Below, piece by piece: positions 62,593 through 64,000 of a stretch of DNA of 64,000 nt. Every line of letters begins with the position of its first letter. The stretch's first letter is position 1. The DNA lies in NCBI RefSeq assembly GCF_026151205.1, contig NC_087076.1, positions 13,811,675 through 13,875,674 on the forward strand, in the 5' to 3' direction. Source of the DNA: Bolinopsis microptera (lineage: Eukaryota > Ctenophora > Tentaculata > Lobata > Bolinopsidae). A program made the translations under genes and the position numbers. The notes beneath the pieces are model-generated. The model saw nothing but the letters and a program-made list of their open reading frames with translations. It did no database searches and was not told the DNA's origin.

Positions 62593-63055
62593 TGTGTGAT
62601 GTATGTATAATGAGTACTGTGTAAATATCTGTGTAGATATCGTGTAAATATTGCGTCGTCGTTGTCTGAGTACGGCATGAGGTTAGGAATTAGATAATAT
62701 GAAATGATTGTTATGATGTAGGGACGTGGACTATTATCAAGCAGGGTTTATTTCGCGTTTTGCTGATAAGGTGTGATAGATAAGGTGAGAAGGTAGGGAA
62801 TCTGGATAAGGGAAAAGTTCGTTTAAGTAGTTGGTTGTATTATGTGCTTTGTGCTTGAGTTTGAATTTGATTTAAGTTTCTAATTTTGATTTGAAATGAC
62901 GGAAAATTAAAAAAATATAGTAAGAGTTTGTTCAAATAAGTTACGTTTGTTTGATTAGTGAAATTGTTTGCGACTCAGCGCGAGTCTGGAAAGTTGTTCA
63001 GGATTCGATATTTTTGTCATGATAATTTGACATTAAGATATAAAATACGTCGTGC
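62593..63055. other. non-coding stretch after the ORF1 fragment
   Basis: AT-rich and without a supportable ORF. It lies 3' of the minus-strand ORF1 stop at 63056 and contains no ORF2 start, unlike the overlapping arrangement at 25662. Confidence 0.55.
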
Positions 63056-64000
63056 TCAGGTGCCAAAGTGGCCAGGGATTGGATAGGATATCATACGTTT
63101 AAAGTGCTCACGTAGAGGTAGGGGTCCACGCCTGAACCCCAGTCCAATGAGCACACAGTTTACCCAGCAATCTGATAATACACTCTGTCCAATATAGTTA
63201 AGATGTAGACCGTCACGAGCGAGGTGAGCGAGACTAAAACTTGAGTTGTCGAAGAGTCTGAAGTTGTCATGGTGAAGGGAGCACTTAAACATGAGTTCAT
63301 TAAGGTACTGGATAATGTCGTTGTGGGTGTTGAATCGGTCAGCATGTATCGATAGTGGACTGACTGCATCGAATAAGAACATAGTGCGCGGGAACTGTTC
63401 TATGAAACTTCTGATGTGATTATGCAGCAGGACGGCACTCGCTCTGTTTTTCTGGATATCGTTTATGCCAGCACTTATGAGTACAATGTCGGCTTGTTGA
63501 ATCGATTCCCGGTGTTCCTTTAAGTCGCGGAGGAAAAATAAGTTTTCCCGGAACGCTATGACAGGTGAACGAAATTGAGAACAGTCAAAATTACAGTTTT
63601 TGCTGTCAGACAGTATCAGCACTCGTTTGGTCTGGTTCACTTTATGATGGGGTGGAGGTCGCAGCTGATGGCTGCTAGATTTTCTGGAATGTGCCGAGGC
63701 CAACTGTCTAAAGGTTAAGCTGATTCGAGGACCTTCAAAATCCGCCTGAGTTTGCGGAGGAACAGCATGGTCAAAAAGGTCCTGCGATTTTCGCGTCATA
63801 GTGTAACAGTCGCCGTGTTGAACTGTCACGGTTTCATCGCGATACTCGCCTGGAGGACGTCTACGAAAAACTAAATCCCTTTTACCCCCCAGGGAAATGG
63901 TAAGTATAGTGCTGTCGGGTACTATACACGATTCATCATCGGAATGAGGAGGTATACACGAGACGTGTGATTCATATTTGGTGATCATGCAGCTATTGAA
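63056..64000 (-). CDS. retrotransposon ORF1, C-terminal part: AlkB-like dioxygenase plus SGNH hydrolase (runs off the window)
   Basis: The frame is open to the window edge, so the 5' part is missing. It aligns domain by domain with residues ~416-700 of the ORF1 at 25662-27899. An AlkB-like part has FNSCMITKY, then HSD (in PPHSDDE), ILTISLGG, the distal His in DLFDHAV and RISLTFR. The SGNH part has LSDSKN (block I Ser kept, Gly changed), ISAGIND and RDGLHLNY. Sequence identity to the other ORF1 is low outside the motifs, so the two are long separated. It could be the ORF1 of retrotransposon 2 or of a different element. Confidence 0.82.
   Translation of the reverse strand, partial: FNSCMITKYESHVSCIPPHSDDESCIVPDSTILTISLGGKRDLVFRRRPPGEYRDETVTVQHGDCYTMTRKSQDLFDHAVPPQTQADFEGPRISLTFRQLASAHSRKSSSHQLRPPPHHKVNQTKRVLILSDSKNCNFDCSQFRSPVIAFRENLFFLRDLKEHRESIQQADIVLISAGINDIQKNRASAVLLHNHIRSFIEQFPRTMFLFDAVSPLSIHADRFNTHNDIIQYLNELMFKCSLHHDNFRLFDNSSFSLAHLARDGLHLNYIGQSVLSDCWVNCVLIGLGFRRGPLPLREHFKRMISYPIPGHFGT

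Overview
The window is animal nuclear DNA. It has spliced genes with GT-AG introns, clear metazoan orthologues (a glypican, a WDR62/MAPKBP1-type scaffold, an Abl-interactor), long AT-rich introns, microsatellites and many non-LTR retrotransposons. No single feature fixes the species. A non-bilaterian or other marine invertebrate, perhaps a cnidarian, fits the mix, but this is a guess.

Layout. 1-1012 (+): last two exons of a glypican. 1222-18589 (-): a WDR62/MAPKBP1 orthologue, rebuilt here as 25 exons that stay in phase and total 3090 nt; its introns hold minisatellites and fold-back repeats. One minisatellite sits exactly on a splice donor and multiplies it about tenfold. 18590-22050: intergenic, with one tRNA-derived SINE. 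22060-27950 (-): an apparently intact two-ORF non-LTR retrotransposon. 28-31.9 kb: no gene seen. 31958-41186 (+): Abl interactor, six exons, whose C-terminal SH3 domain is not in the window. 42761-54147 (-): tandem cluster of four cysteine-rich type I membrane receptor genes ordered short, long, short, long, plus a fifth fragment. The first long copy is broken by an RTE-like retroelement and by a 1638-bp DNA transposon. 54728-58817: a recent direct duplication of about 2.04 kb spanning the junction between the fifth receptor fragment and a second retrotransposon (ORF2 at 57673-61332, -). 61.5-62.4 kb: a compact unit with five CACGTG boxes, a small tyrosine-recombinase-like ORF and a run of perfect hairpins. 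63056-64000 (-): C-terminal part of another retrotransposon ORF1.

Most unusual: two clearly divergent retrotransposon ORF1 proteins (25662-27899 and 63056-64000) carry an AlkB-like 2-oxoglutarate/Fe(II) dioxygenase domain joined to an SGNH hydrolase domain. The expected metal, 2OG and catalytic residues are present in both. In the complete element ORF1 and ORF2 are joined by an ATGA stop/start overlap. Other strong signals are the DNA transposon with twelve mirror-arranged internal copies of CCCCTAAAATGTCA, the splice-donor minisatellite, and the young receptor array with its pair-wise duplication history.
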